64,000 nucleotides of DNA from Microthyrium microscopicum (GCA_010405405.1 MU004233.1:1129122-1193121), one strand, 5' to 3'; shown: positions 23,415 through 36,428, counted from the stretch's first letter. Translations and numbers: made by a program. Notes: generated by a model not told the origin, from the sequence alone.

Positions 23415-25509
23415 TTATCGATTGACCACCCTCAAACTCCTCCTTGGATGCAACAGAACTCCCCAGTAGCTCGGCTCGAACTCGTTTGAATGCTCGGGCT
23501 CATCTCCTCCATCAGTATTTGGCTCCCAAACTCCAGGTGGCGCATATCCGCTGCCTGAATTTGTAGACCGATGCTCTGCTGGTCCTGAATGAGTCGAATC
23601 TCCGCCCCATCGCGAACCTTCCGTACTCGTCTTATTTCTGCCTGCCAACCAGCCGACTCGATGCCATGCGCCAACAATGCCTCGTTCCTCGGAATATGGA
23701 GCTGGCGTTTGCATACTTGGATGATCCCCAATCGCGGCGACATGTGCTTTGTACAAACCGAGCTGCTTTCTATATAGCAAAGCACAGAATGCGAGGTAGC
23801 CTGCTACTATGGCGAGCACTCCAGCGACAGATCCGGCTACTGCTGCTCCAACATTCGTCCCGGAATGACCAGATGATCCAGAAGAGCCAGAAGAAGTCTC
23901 GGTGATGGTAGCGCCATTGGCTCCAGTCACCGTGTACGTATATGGTTTCCCAGTGGCAAAGGGTGCGACCGCTGTCGCAACAGGAGCCGTGATCGTGGCA
24001 CCTCCTGTGGGCGAGCCCCCAATCTGCTTATAGACTACCTCTGGAACTGCATACCCGTAACTTCCATCCAAACCGGACTTCTCAGATGCACCTTTCTGAG
24101 CCGCTTGTTGCGAGAAAGGGTTATCTTTGAGCCCACCTGAGAGTGAATTGAACGAGTTTTGCCATTTGAGCGAGCTCGTGTTGAAAACGTATACGCCCGG
24201 ACTCTCACAAGATATGGACTTGTCGATGTAACCCCCGACGACCACCATTTGGCTGTCCCAGACATCACAAGTATGCCCGGCTCGTCCGTATGGTACTGAC
24301 TGACCACTCATGTCAACCTTGATCCAGGAAAACGAAGGAACACTTAAGATCCACATGTCGTTGTATTGTGTTTGGTTACCAGCAGGAATCAGATTCTGCC
24401 CGCCGAACATGTAAACCTGATAACTCGAACCGCTAATGGATGTTAGTTGTCAATTGCTAATGTCAATGTATAGAATACTTACTCTGCAGCGCCAACGACC
24501 ACAGCACAAGGATTCACTCGGATCTCTGGCGTAGGCCCACTCGTGGACTGGCGATACCACTGGGAATTCGCAATGTCGTAAACATCGACCTCATTCATCT
24601 GAGTAAAAGTGTCGTTGGTGCCGCCAGCCAGACTGAGAATAATTCCATCCTTTCCCCATCCCGGGACCCAGGCTAATAGACCATCTGCTCGTTCAGTAAA
24701 GCCGGCAGTGTCTTGAATTCCAGCGTTTGTTATGTTTCTCCAGGCGCCGTCCGAGCCAGCTGCTGTGCTATGCAAACTGTCCACTCCACTATTCGTATAC
24801 CCTGGAAATGTGAACTCAACGAACGAACGAAGATAAGATCTCGTAACCTGTACTGTCCAGTCAGGTGTTGTAAACGCGTCCAAATGGCCTCCAAAGTACC
24901 ACCCTCTTCCCAATGCCGGCACACTAAACCCTGCTCCCTCTGCCGCCCGTTGTATGGTCTGACCGGCCGCCTCGGAATTTGTCCCAGCGGACGACGTTGG
25001 GTTCGCATGCGAAACCCATGATGATGACTTTATCTTGTATTCCCAGAGCGAAAATGGATCTGGCTTGGCCGCAGGCGTGTCCGAGTACTCCCCGCCGTAG
25101 AGGAACAGAGAATCGTATGAACTCCAAAGGTAGCCATTCGCTACAGCTGGTGGACCAGATGGTTGTGGCAGGCCGACGAAGGGAGGGGATGATATTTGCC
25201 AGCTGCTCTTCAAATTGATGGACAGAAAGTCATTGTCTGCGAAAATGTCAGCCTGGCGGATTATGATTCGAGTCCTGGATACTTACTCCACGTATTGCTA
25301 TTCTGGGTTGATGAAGTGGTCGCTCGACCGCCATATAGGTAAAGCGTTCCGTTGACTATTGAGCTTTGCTGGCTCCATCTTTTGCACACGTCGGTGGGAC
25401 TATTGGCCCTTGCTTGTAATTGCGGCGAGGAACTTGTGCGCCGTTTTATTTGAAGACCTGCTGTAGGAGATATTTGCGCGAGTAGAAGTGCGATGAGTGC
25501 GATTTCCAT
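23415..25509 (-). CDS. Kelch-repeat cell-surface membrane protein
   Basis: Three exons (minus: 25287-25509, 24483-25236, 23415-24432) give 664 residues. The start at 25509 opens a signal peptide (EIALIALLLAQISPTAGLQ). Kelch-type beta-propeller strands follow, recognised by repeated YLYGG, LFLYGGEY, YFGGHLDAF, SLAGGTND, YMFGGQN and VVVGGY. After a Ser/Gly/Thr-rich stalk comes one membrane helix (VAGVLAIVAGYLAFCALL, about residues 530-550). The cytoplasmic tail of about 115 residues is rich in Ser and Gly. This layout is a common fungal cell-surface family of unknown ligand, with the propeller outside and the tail inside. Both introns are about 50 nt and the junctions keep frame. Confidence 0.88.
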
Positions 25510-27304
25510 TGCGCTGGAGCAACGAGTGCGCCGCGTATCGATCTCGAACTGCCGCACCTTTCGTATGCTGTATGTACGTTCAGATTGTAGCCCCTCCTCA
25601 ATTTTCGCTATCGGCGACTGGGATCTTCTCCGCGGTCCTCAATAGTGCTGGACTGGTGTGGAAGTGTCGAAGTTTAGGATGATCGCGCAAGCTTCGTCGT
25701 CATAGAGCCCGATTTTGCGGAAGATAGACGACCTTCGTGGCGTTGTCTTGAAATTGTCGCGGGAAATATGTACAATTGAGTTAATCATCAAACATTAAGA
25801 GTAAGTTGGTTTATGATCTCAAAATAATGACAAGACACGCTAGAAGGAGCCAATGGTTTCCTTCATTAACTAAGGCCCCAATGGTTGATGAACTGGTGGC
25901 GACTCGGAACAGCGACTTTCCGACTCATAGGCACTGCAAAGGGTTTGTATGGGGCCTATGGGCAGTGCATATGAAAACGAGAAGTGATTTTCACACGGGT
26001 GGACGGACACCGAAAAGAACAGCTCTCGAGGCAAGACTACGTCTATCAAATTGACCGAGCTGTACGAAAGACAACGCTTCGAATGCAAACAATGGTGGCG
26101 GTGATTAGCTTCCCTCCCAGCCGCATTTAAAGCTCCAATGATACTGATATCAATTGCATACACGTTCTAATCCAGCGAAACCAGTGCGGCGCCAAACGTG
26201 GTCATTGGAATATCCAGCGTATCATGCATGGCAATGGTTGTTGGAACAGGGATATAAATCCGGTTTAGAGGCGAGAACTGCATGTTTTACACACTAACCG
26301 ACCTGTCAAATGTCATTACAGGGCCGAGACTCGTTGTATTTCCTGGGACCCAGAATCCCGGACACAAATAACGGCTTTTCTGTTCTTTTCCATCATGACA
26401 TGATATCCATGGTGCCTGGTTGGTGGTCATGATCCCATACGTCATGTTGATAGTGGATCATCCAACACATGGGTCTGACTGGATGTCATTTCTCCACAAA
26501 CCGTTATTAAACGGGCCGTTGCTGCAACCTTGTAAGTTGTCACTGTGCGGCTGCAGTTTCTAGCGAGAAATATGTTGCGTTGTTCTGGTGTTTACTTGCT
26601 TTTGCTGATCCTGACTGAACATGGTTTTACTGTCGAAAAGGTTTTGGACGTCCAGCGAATGTTACCATTACAAGTCTAGCCAAGATGAGGAAGGGCCAAT
26701 CTACACACAATACTTGAAAGAGTATCCAACAGCGACTTAGCGAGGTTGTAGCGATCGGTATTGCAACAAGGCATTCGATCGATACCAAAAGCCATAGAGA
26801 TTTTCTGATATGAAAAGTTGAAGATAGAGTACGAGTGATAACCTGTAGTTGAAGAATTGGAGAGGCGATGAATCAAGTGTAACATTACACAATCTACAAT
26901 AAGACTTTGAAGACCGTACAGGCAAGCGATAGTTACACGGAAGCCACCTTCTTGCATAATTCAGCTGTTCACTACCTCTTGTTGACAGGTCTTACTCTAT
27001 TGTACTATACTCTGAATAAGTGAGTTTTCCAACGCTGGTATCCATACTTGAACGGGAGATGAATTGAAATAGTGAAGCTCAGGGTAAACGCAAGAGATTT
27101 ATTCTTCAGTGAAATAACCTCAACCCATCAGATTTCATATCACGCAGTTACTAGTTCAGGTACAACTACAATATCTCATCCAACGCTGGAGCACGAGTTT
27201 GAATTTCCCAACTCTCAATACTCTCCAACCTATCTCAAACATCCATTCTATTCCAAAATACTCTGAATAACGCATTGGGGCCGCCGCGCGTGATTGAAAG
27301 CAAG
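25510..27304. other. Long intergenic region
   Basis: Almost 1.8 kb with only short frames and no domain, tRNA or long repeat that I can recognise. The ends are the promoter of the kelch gene and of the small Cys-rich gene. Confidence 0.45.
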
Positions 27305-27870
27305 ATGGCGCCACGTGCATCTCTCATGGGTAAGTAAGGTTTCCAGTGTACACCCTCGATCGCAGTTTTTGCCCATTCTTACGAAGGAACGCAAGAATTA
27401 AACACTAGCAGTCGATTCGAACATACCACTTCACCAAGACGTAACACTGACCTTTCCCAGGTCTGCCTCTCGAGTTGCAGTACATGATAATCGACGAGCT
27501 CGAATTCCCTGAGAACATCTACCTCAAAATGACATGCCGTCACTTCAACTTCATCGTCAAACCTCTCACCTCGGCGCAACTCATTCAGGCCGAGAACACG
27601 CAGTTCGCCAAGAGTAGACACATCTACGCCTGCCAGCATTGTCTTCGTATGCGATCGGAGCACTACTTCGATGATATTATGCGGATTTGGACGACATCTG
27701 GAATACTCTTACCAATCCAGAATAGGCATTGCGTTGAATGTCATATTGAACCTGGAGCTTGGCAGTACCTTAAGGGTCGACTGGATTGGTGGTGCATCTC
27801 ATGCGGCCAAGGAGGACGATCTTCGGAATCTTCATCCTTGGTGGAAGGGAAAAGTGAACGTTTGGGATAG
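27305..27870 (+). CDS. Small F-box-like, Cys-rich protein
   Basis: Two exons, 27305-27329 and 27461-27870, give 144 residues. The intron is 131 nt (GTAAGT ... TTTCCCAG) and restores LMGLPLELQYMIIDEL, a start typical of F-box or F-box-like motifs (LP-E-L---I---L). Downstream are three Cys pairs, CQHC, CVEC and CISC, probably forming a zinc site, a combination seen in small fungal F-box-like proteins. If it is an F-box protein it would join an SCF ubiquitin ligase through Skp1, but the protein is short and has no obvious substrate domain. The last 25 residues are low in complexity, and a further intron near the 3' end cannot be excluded. Confidence 0.6.
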
Positions 27871-28004
27871 TCCAGGAACAGTAGAGGTTAAAAAGGATTA
27901 GAGAGCTGCAGTTGGGCCCAAGGCAGGACATGCGATGCAGGCCATGACTACCTACTTTCCTCCTACAGACACGAAATACCAATATTTTGAGTCTGATGGT
28001 TTGT

Positions 28005-28410
28005 AATCCTTAAACCGGGCGCTTGGTGTTGGCAAGAGGTCGACAAAATAAATGGCGCGCTTCCAACGAGTGCGATGGCTCCCATACAAGATGATATGCT
28101 ATGGAGTGCTTTATTTGCCATAGAGCGCGTTCAGACTTCGATTATTTATCGAATGCGATGGGAAATATAGCACGTTTGACTTAACAACGTTCGTGGGAGC
28201 CATCGACGCTGATGGGAGAACGCCAGTTATTTTGTCCATCGGTTGTGTTGGCAAAAGCAATGGTCGTGCGTAGACTTCTGGAAGTGATATCAGGGTCTCG
28301 CTAAGCTGCATCATGACGTTGCAGCTCCATGAATTTCTTCGCTTAACTGTTCCTATGGAATCGCCGGTCTGACCTGAAATGTAATCAAGCGCCACACTAA
28401 CACGCTGCGA
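28005..28410 (-). repeat. Diverged dispersed repeat or gene relic, copy 1
   Basis: This stretch shares an exact 15-mer (28041-28055) with 61940-61954, and a weaker similarity continues for about 250-300 bp in the same orientation. Translated on the minus strand, both copies share a pattern like I-[TN]-G-x-L-x-S-x-x-M-x-P. The minus frame at 28111-28443 is open for 110 codons here. I do not recognise the source. It could be a decayed gene family or an old non-autonomous repeat. The boundaries are approximate. Confidence 0.35.
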
Positions 28411-28439
28411 GAATGATTTGATGACCTGCAGAATACCAC

Positions 28440-30138
28440 TCACTCTTCCAGTGAGAAGTCGAACTCCTTGAACGCCTCCTTAAACCGCGTGGCATCCCGC
28501 TCTTCATCCTCCAAACTCTGCCCACAATCATGCCAATCAGCACGTCTATCCAGCTCCAGCAACTTGGCCAGTACGCGCCGTCCAAATTGGAGATCAAACC
28601 GGAACGACTCATCAAGTGGTAGTACTAAACTGCTGTCTTTACCTGTAGCTGGATCCCACACCAGCACACGGAAGTAGTCGTCTGGCTCACTCTCATCTAT
28701 CGCCCGATGGCTGTCGAACTTGGGATACTTTTGATTCTCCGCCTCGACTTTGAACGCCGCACTCACAAGCCCACGTTGTAGTAGACTGGCTGGTACGGGT
28801 AGCCATTGCCAATGGATGTGTACGCCGTTTGCGCGGCTGACTTCCCAGGTGACGGAGGCGAGGTCGGGTGATTTAGCTTTGAGCATGCTGTTGAGGGCGG
28901 AGCGGTAGAGATGCATTTCTTTGGCAGTTGTGGTACGAGATCCTTCTTCTTGAATGAGGCCGAGTGTTGGGGTGTGTATGAGAGGAATGATGAGGATGTG
29001 GCCGGGGAATTCTAGCTTGGGGAAGGAAGCTTCTGTAGTGAGTGGACCTTTGGCTGTGGTTAGATAGACGTCAGTGCCGATGGAGGTGATCAGCTGAGTT
29101 GCTATGTCGGGATTTGAGAGACAGAAGAAGCACTCTTCTGGTGCGGGTGGGCCACGTTTGGCATGCTTGTGCCGCTTACGGGGTCTTGAATCCGAATAGC
29201 CTTGATCGTTTGAGTATCTGAACGAGTTCTGATCTGCGGTCGGCGCTCGCTTTTTCGTTGCCAGAGAAAGTGGTGTGGTTGTTGTTCCTGTAGGTATTGT
29301 GAGTGGCGCTGCGGCTGTCGGATCTATCGTAAAGGCGTATATCCATCTCTGTTTGAGCGAATTGCCAAATGCCGCGAGACTGATGAATCGAGTAATGGAG
29401 AAGGTCTCGCTTTCTTCTTCTGAGAGATGGAAGAAGGGTTCTCGCTCGTAGAACAGACTGGGGGATGTGGTAAAGTGATATCGCGGTTTTAATGTCGTGC
29501 ATAGTTCGGCAACTGAAGGTCGGTACTGAAGGTTTTGTCCAGCAGGAAAATCAAGCTTCGAACCTTTGCGAATACCGTCAGGCCATTCGCTTGTGATCAA
29601 AATGTCGGCGTGATTAGCTCCTTTCAATGACTTTGCATCATCTTCAGAATAAGATCCGCTGTATTGGTCCTTGGATACTCCTGATAATTCCAGATCTGAC
29701 GCTCCACCGAGAGCGACTAACTTGATCCCCTCCGAGGTTTTCGTAGTTGTTCTCTTGCCCAAGAAGTACAGATTTGGACATAGTTCTCCTGCTGATTCTT
29801 CTAATTTGAATGCTACTTTTTCTGGAAGTGAATAGTGGCCAAGGGAGAAGTAAGTTGGAAGTGGAATATCGATTTTGCCTGCGACAAGTTTGGTTACAAC
29901 CTCCGCATCGTCATTGGTAGTTTCATCCGGGTTTTTGAAGAGGTTTCCAGCGATTATCGCAAAGGCGAATTTGGTTTTTGCATGAAGCGCACCCAGTTTC
30001 TGGAAAACTGGTTCTATTTGCCCATTCACGTCGCCAACAACGACCCTGAATATATATTAGCTACGAACTCGATAGCGGTTGACATGGCTGGAAGCTTCTG
30101 CACAAAGAAGGAAATACTTACACTTTACTAGGCGCCAT
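28440..30138 (-). CDS. Cwf19-like / Drn1-like splicing-associated protein
   Basis: Two exons, 30122-30138 and 28440-30045 (minus), give 540 residues. The 76-nt intron restores KVVVVGDVNGQ after the start MAPSK. The N-terminal half matches the metallophosphoesterase-like domain shared with the lariat-debranching enzyme Dbr1, but as usual in Cwf19L1/Drn1 proteins only part of the metal ligands (GDVNG) can be recognised. A basic linker (KRHKHAKR) leads to the CwfJ C-terminal domains: ECFFCLSNP is the conserved Cys pair and VHIHWQWLPVP is the HIT-like H-x-H-x-Q motif. Drn1 associates with the post-splicing intron-lariat complex and helps Dbr1, in the nucleus. Length and domain order fit the family. 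Confidence 0.9.
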
Positions 30139-30329
30139 GTCGATGAGAGGATGGGTATGTTATGTGCAAGAGTGAGGCTCGAATTCACATTAAATCTCCA
30201 TAGAAAAGGCGACTGAGCGCTAGTCCATCTTTGGCGAGGCTATCAAAGCAGCCAATCAGTAGCTAGCTCAGCCTTGTGTTAAGCCTTACACTTCCTTCAG
30301 CACTGCAACTACCAAATGGCCATAACCTC

Positions 30330-30565
30330 ATTCACAAGAGGGGATGGCTGACCCAAACAACCAAAAACCAATATCAAAAACATTCCAAAAAAAGGCAAAA
30401 AGTTCACCACACGTCTAAGTGGGGCTCTTAGACGTGTGGCTATGAAAACCAGGCAACCTGATTTTACGATGCAAACGGGGCTCGAACTGGGGTTGTTCAG
30501 CACACTTTCGTTAGACTTGGGTTGGACTACTCCCTTATTTACGCATCAGGCTAGCGCCACCGGCT
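30330..30565 (-). mobile_element. Possible tRNA-derived SINE relic
   Basis: On the minus strand, a segment with a weak A-box-like GTGGCGCTAGCC (near 30550-30560) is followed about 65 nt later by AGTTCGAGCCC, close to the B-box consensus of Pol III promoters. A body with a 12-bp perfect hairpin and then T-rich sequence (30340-30400) follow. tRNA-like head, structured body and T-rich end is the SINE layout. The T-arm does not pair well, so it is not a functional tRNA. Without other copies, the call is tentative. Confidence 0.3.
30407..30439. repeat. Perfect 12-bp inverted repeat (hairpin)
   Basis: CCACACGTCTAA at 30407-30418 and its exact reverse complement at 30428-30439 flank a 9-nt loop. 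A 12-bp perfect stem is not expected by chance in intergenic sequence of this size. It lies inside the possible SINE relic and may be the body of that element or a transcript-end structure. Confidence 0.7.
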
Positions 30566-31037
30566 CTTTCGAGATTCGAGCGGATGGTTAACCGAATATT
30601 GCGACCATTTATCCTAAAAGGATATCAACAAATCTCCAATCATTTGAATATATATCATAAACTAATGCAGAACATAATAAATTCATTGGCATACCCAGCT
30701 GCTTACTGGCTCTTAAAATCTTTCAAATATCAAAAAGGCCGGTGTCATAGGAGAAAAATATTATAAAAATGTCAAGTGGTTTAAGACCACGTCTTATTGA
30801 CCTGACTTTGTGAAAAGTACGGAGTGGGAGATACTGTACAATCAGTTACTTGTGGGACATACCATTCAATTCCGTTCTCGTTAGACATGTTGGTAGAATT
30901 GAGACCCCAATGAGACCATGATTTAGGAGGTTCTATCATCACGGCAACAACATGAACGGTGAGTGCAAAAGTGGGCCATGCCAAAACATTATCATTCCTC
31001 GTCTAAAGCGTAAACTCATACAAACGCATCACATCTT

Positions 31038-34000
31038 CTATCTAACGTCCTTTTCCTTCGTACACAACCGCTCAAACGCACCCCTCCACCAAACCAACTC
31101 CTCCGAGACCTTTGCACCCGGATGCTCAATCGACCAGTTCATCAGCTCCTCCAACTTCCCTCGTAGCATCTTCAGTGCCACCACCGTCTTCCAGTCCTTA
31201 ACAGCAAACCGCAGGCGATTCGAGTCAATGGTAATGACACCAGCATGTAGCTTGAATTCAGCCTCGCCGGCTAGTAGCACAAGAGGCACTTCGTGCGCAA
31301 TTGTCGTGCTCTGTGCGTTCGTCGCGTTGCTGTATTTACTGCCGCTCTGCATGATACTGTAGTAGCTGAGATACTTGAGTTTGCCATTGTTCTTGTTCAC
31401 GCTCGTTGGGTGCAGCGAGATGGGCTGATTGTTCATAACTGAGCGAAATCCGCGACCATCGCGAAGAAGAAGCTTGGGGTAGAAGGCCCATGAGATTACG
31501 GCTGATGTGATAATGTCGTTGGGCGAGTTACGATCGAGGTCGCGAGGTACATGCACAAAACCGGCAGCACCGCGCTTGATAGCGCCGTGGTGACGATGCT
31601 TGGGCATATCGGAACGATTTAGGGGTACCATGCCGGTGTCGGCTAATGATTGGTAGAGTTGGGCTTTGAGATCCTCGATGTTAGACAAGACCTGAGGTGA
31701 TAAGTAGTTCTTGCGACAGAAGGCGAAGATGTTCTCGTTAGGGTGTTCAGATACTCGGCGCCAGGCACTGTACGCGTTGTAGACCGTCAGGAGGTCAGAA
31801 TCACCGCGAGCAAAAGCGAGGCGCGAAATGTCAGCTTGTTGACGAGAACCAAAGGGCGTGAGGAAAGGAGATTTAGAGCTGAGGATTGCGGCGATGGTGA
31901 GCCCGGCATCAAGACAGCCAAAAGTAGCGGAGAGTATGCAGAGTTTGCCAAGATGAGCGTCGAGTGATAGCTTTGCAAGCTGACGGCCAAGAGGCGTCAA
32001 CTCTTCCGCTTGGGTCAAGGCACCAACTTCGATAAGAGAGTCAATGGCGCGTCGTATGTTCTTGGTAGTTGGCGGATCTAGCGCTTGGCCCAAAGTGTCT
32101 TCAATGTCTCCCAACCCGGACGTCTTGACGCTCATGACAAGATCTTGCAAAGAAAGACGAAGCATTTCCGGGGTCTGCTGAGGCGCCATCAAGTTATCAT
32201 GTCGATGTTTCGTAAATAAATGGTAACAAATCCCTTCTTGGACTCGGCCTGCTCGACCTCGTCGCTGTTTCGCATTGGCTCTAGAGATGAATGCCTGAGT
32301 AAGTCTGGAGAGCTGCCGTCGTTCGTCAAATCGCATCTCTCGATGCTTACCTGTGTCAATGACACAGGTCACATCTGGAATCGTGACACCAGTTTCGGCA
32401 ATGTTTGTTGACAGAACGATCTTCATCTGACCTTCTGGTGGAATGACAAATGCTGCTTGTTGCTCTTCGCTTGAGACAGATGAGTGAAGGGGGTATATTC
32501 GACAGTTGAACGCTGGATGACTTGCGAGCATGTCATTGAGTTCGCGAATTTCGCCAATACCAGGAAGAAAGACGAGGATGGCCTTGCTGAAACGGGCGAA
32601 CTCTGGTTTGGTCACAATGGCCTCCATCAACTTAACAATCAATTGAAAGTCAATCCTATACTCGTCGTAGCTCGCCAGTGCGTTACGAGTCTCGACGCTG
32701 TAGCCTTGGAGTTCACCAGAGATTCCTGATCCTTCTTGGTCGACATCACCGTCTTCTTGTTCCTCTGTCTCTACGGCTTGCTTCTTCCCACCCGCGTAAT
32801 TCGTGGTTTCGATCGCGTCCTCGAGGAAAAAAGTATTGACTGGGAAAGTGCGTCCTGGAACTTCGATGATCGGTGCGCCATCGAAGTAATTTGAGAACCG
32901 TTGAGAATCGACAGTGGCAGACATGAGAATTACTTTGAAATCTGGTCGGCGTGCCAGTAATGTGCGTAGCAATATAAGTAGAAAATCCGTCTGTATGGAT
33001 CGCTCATGAACTTCGTCAACGATAAGATGCGTATATTCATCCAAACCTTTGGATGATTCCAACATTCGAAGAACAACTCCGGTGGTGGCGTATATTAGTC
33101 GGGTCAAAACACCGATACTTGTTTCCAATCGAACTGCATATCCAACAAGTGATTGGGATGTGCCAACTTCATTAGGTTCTTCGCCTAGCTCCTGGCTGAC
33201 TCGGCCGGCTAATGATATGGCAGATATTCGACGTGGCTCGGTACACAGAATCTTGCATTCTTGGTTTGCGAGCAAATATGATTCCAGAATATAGGCTGGA
33301 AGTTGGGTACTCTTGCCACAGCCTGTCTCTCCGCATAGTATGGTGACCTGTGAGGCATGAATTGTAGCCAAGGCAGTGTCTCGAAATGCAAACATTGGCA
33401 GAGTAACTCTAAACTGTAGCATATTTTGATATAAGGGACCCATGATGCGTTGTTGCCAGACTTGTTGGGCATAAAACCATGCCGGGTACTGAAAGCCATC
33501 AGGTCCATTCTTGGTATCCTCACCGCCTCCTCTTAAGTTTCCTTGATCACGGTTGCGCAATGCTGCGGTAAAAACAAGCCCATTCTCTTCTTCAGCTTTA
33601 ATGTGTTCTCGGACAATATTTCGAATATCCTTGACTTCGTCACGGTCGCTAGCATCACGAAGAGACTTTCGGAAAACCAAGAACTCGTCCCACAAGTCTC
33701 GCCAGGGGCCAGCGAGTTTCAATGAAACCTTTTCTCGGGGAGAGTTGGAGAAAATGCAAAACAGAGCTACTGTGGCCACAAATGCCTCGCTTTGTTGCAC
33801 ATCGGTGGCGGCGAGAGTTGTCATAACGAATGTAGACTTTATGACTCTTGACTTGTCTTTAAGAGATGGTTCTTGGGCAAACGCTATTCCTGGTGGGGTC
33901 TCATCCAGAACTTTCTCTTGACTTTTGGACCACGCGACTGATACAGAGTGACGACAGGAATAAGTTGTGGGAGAAACTTGACGGAATGTAATCTTCACGA

Positions 34001-35455
34001 TCGAATCACTATGAAATATTAGTCAATGTTAACGAAAGGATAGTTGGACTATTACCGAGCTCGACAAGCATCCTCAAGAAGCCGGCGAGGACTGACACCA
34101 GTAATTTTACCAAACTCACGTAGCGTGATAGCCTCGTTACCGGCAGCATTTACTGCAGTTTCATCATCACCCTGGGCCCCTGGTTCAGTGAACATGTCCA
34201 TTGGGAGCTCCCCTTCAGACTCATCGGTTTCCTCAGGTGTTCTTCCGGCACTTTTCGAGGGCGACCGTCTTGTGGGCGATCGTTTGGAAGGTGAGCGGCT
34301 CTTCGAAGGTGAAGCGCTTTCATCACCGCTGGATACCACCGACTCTGATCGTGAGGAGCGTTTGATTGGGTTGACGTTCTCCCGAGTCATACGAAGACGC
34401 TCAATATTCCACCGTTGTTTTGCGATTTGGTCGTCAAACAAAGCATCGCCTTCTATCCGTTTGAGTTTGTCTTGCATCTTTCTTACGCTGGGCGAATTCG
34501 AGGTAATGGAAGGGGTTAGAGCCTTTCGCGACTTCTTCTCGAATGCATTGGCTGCCAAATCGGGATGTATCGTGAAGAGGCGAGATTTTGTTGACAGATA
34601 TGTAGAAATGAGATCTTCAGGCTCAGCATCGCTATCTAGATCACTGACTTCAAACTCGTCTTGAATATCCAAAACTTGGACAATTTTGGGAGAAATAGGA
34701 ACGCTCACACTAGTTCGACTAGAGGATTTGAGTGGTGTCACATTTCCAGTTTGAGGCCGTGATGATTCAGAATCATCGAAAGGATCTGGAGCAATCTGGG
34801 GTCTTGAAATATCAAATGCAGGTAGTTCAGATGGTTCGGCATCAAGAGCTAGACGATCTAGACAGTCATGGAGGCCCCAGATATAAGCCCCATTTTCCAC
34901 TTCACCGTCTTTGAGCTGGAGAGATCGTAATAACTTGTAGACACGGTCTTTGGTCACGCCAATACCAAGTAGTGCTCGAGAAAGGGACCAGAATCGTATC
35001 ACCCAGTCTTCCTCTGACACATCTTTGGGCAGAGGCGCGGCAATTATGCTGTCGCGTTCTTTTTTGGCATAGTCAAGTACTTGCTGGAGTAATTCGTCCG
35101 GCAACCAGCTGAAAGTGCTAACAAGATGAGATTGGGGACGAACAACTCGGCAGTCTGTTTGAATCTTGGAAATCTGGCGCTGAGAGTCGCGAATGACCTT
35201 GGAACTGAAGGAGTCAATAAAGGTTTGTAACTCTTCTAACTCTAGGCGTTGTTCGAGCTCCTCAGAAGAAAGCTCATGAATTTCCTTATCCTGCTGTGAT
35301 GCTGCGACATTTTCATCTTTCGCAGCATCTGCAGAGGTCTCTGGTTTTGCGACGAGATTGTCCTTCTCGTCATCGCGTGTTTTGGTAGAGGCGACACTGG
35401 TAGTCGCAAACCCTCTGGCTGGATTGGCAACAACCTTCTTCTTCTTTTTGGCCAT
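31038..35455 (-). CDS. DEVH-box RNA helicase, DHX29/YLR419W-like
   Basis: Two exons (34056-35455 and 31038-34008, minus) give 1456 residues, with a 47-nt intron. The start is the first ATG of the frame (MAKKKKK, then NPARGFATTS), typical of this fungal group. The N-terminal 450 residues are charged and partly disordered. After the junction come Walker A GETGCGKST (about residue 693), DEVH followed by ERS (about 798), SAT, the motif V stretch TNIAETGVTIPD and motif VI QRRGRAGR. HA2/winged-helix and OB-like domains close the protein. The family remodels RNA using ATP. DHX29 acts on the 43S ribosome during scanning on structured leaders, while the exact role of the fungal protein is less clear. 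All core motifs are present, so the enzyme should be active. Confidence 0.92.
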
Positions 35456-35721
35456 TTTTGTTATAGGATGGCGGCCTAGTTTTTCCAAGCTCAGGATGAG
35501 CGGATTTGAAGGAATTCAATGGCAAGTATCGGTGTTGAAGTGAATAATTGTTGTCGGGTGAAATTGAAGGAACCCTAGCCCAAGTAAAAAGCGACAGGAC
35601 AGGGGGGTAGTCTAGTGCCAAAATTAGTGGTGCCTGCTCCAGTGTCTTGCTGCCAGATTGAACTTGATTTATACCAGACCAATTCCCTCACCTTCTTCCC
35701 ATCCACGCTCTTTATACCGCC

Positions 35722-36428
35722 ATGGCTCCCAATCTCACCCTCTTCTCCGTAAACGCAATACTGATCCTAAGCACCGATGACTCATCGCGAATCCTAGCCA
35801 AATATTATGCCGCCCCGCATCCTCCACATGGAACTCCTGTGGGATCCACAACATATCCAGGCGCGAACCCATACCCAACAGTAAAGGACCAGAAGGCATT
35901 CGAGAAAGGACTGCTAGAAAAGACCGCGAAACAAACAAGCGATGTCATACTTTACGACAACAGAGTGGTGGTGTTCAAGCAAGAAAGCGACGTGATGCTG
36001 GTCAGTGCCTTTATCAACAATGTTCACAGTTCTATATCGCTAATGTGGTTTACAGTACGTTGTGGGCGGTGCTGAAGAAAACGAAATTCACCTATTTAAT
36101 GTCGTCCTCGCCCTTCGAGATTCCTTAAATATACTCCTCAAGTCGGTCACAACTTTATACATTTTACGTTATACTAATACTCCCCAGAAACTCTGTCGAC
36201 AAGAGAACGGTCATTGAGAACTACGACCTTGTCAGCTTGGCAATAGATGAAATCGTAGACGATGGCATTGTACTCGAGACGGACCCAGTCATAGTCGCCA
36301 CAAGAGTGAGCAGGCCACCAGCGCAAGATGCCAATGTGCGAGGAATTGAGCTCTCGGAACAAGGTGTATTAAACATATGGGAGTTTGGCAAAACCAAAGG
36401 TCTTGAATATCTGCGGCGAGGACTATGA
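35722..36428 (+). CDS. RET3: Coatomer subunit zeta
   Basis: Three exons (35722-36000, 36056-36141, 36188-36428) give 201 residues, the expected length. The product is the small zeta subunit of the COPI coat, which pairs with gamma-COP and drives Golgi-to-ER vesicle formation. Recognisable blocks are LYSVNA-like LFSVNAILILSTDD at the start, NPYPTVKDQKAFE, KQTSDVILYDNRVVVFK, YVVGGAEENE after intron 1, NSVDKRTVIENYDLVSLAIDE after intron 2, and DDGIVLETDP. The longin-like fold covers residues 8-150. Donors are GTCAGT and GTCGGT, both slightly unusual, but the protein sequence across each junction is exactly what the family requires. Confidence 0.96.

Larger units (their letters stand above)
30139..31037. 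other. Intergenic region with tRNA-like and hairpin elements
   Basis: It holds the promoter of the Cwf19-like gene, including CCAAT at 30252-30256 (+), then a tRNA-like 3' half and a strong hairpin listed separately. The rest, about 30600-31037, is AT-rich without recognised features. Confidence 0.45.

Noticed and set aside
30470-30560. Functional tRNA gene on the minus strand
   Set aside because: The T-arm does not pair beyond one or two bases and the acceptor stem does not close; kept only as a possible SINE relic.
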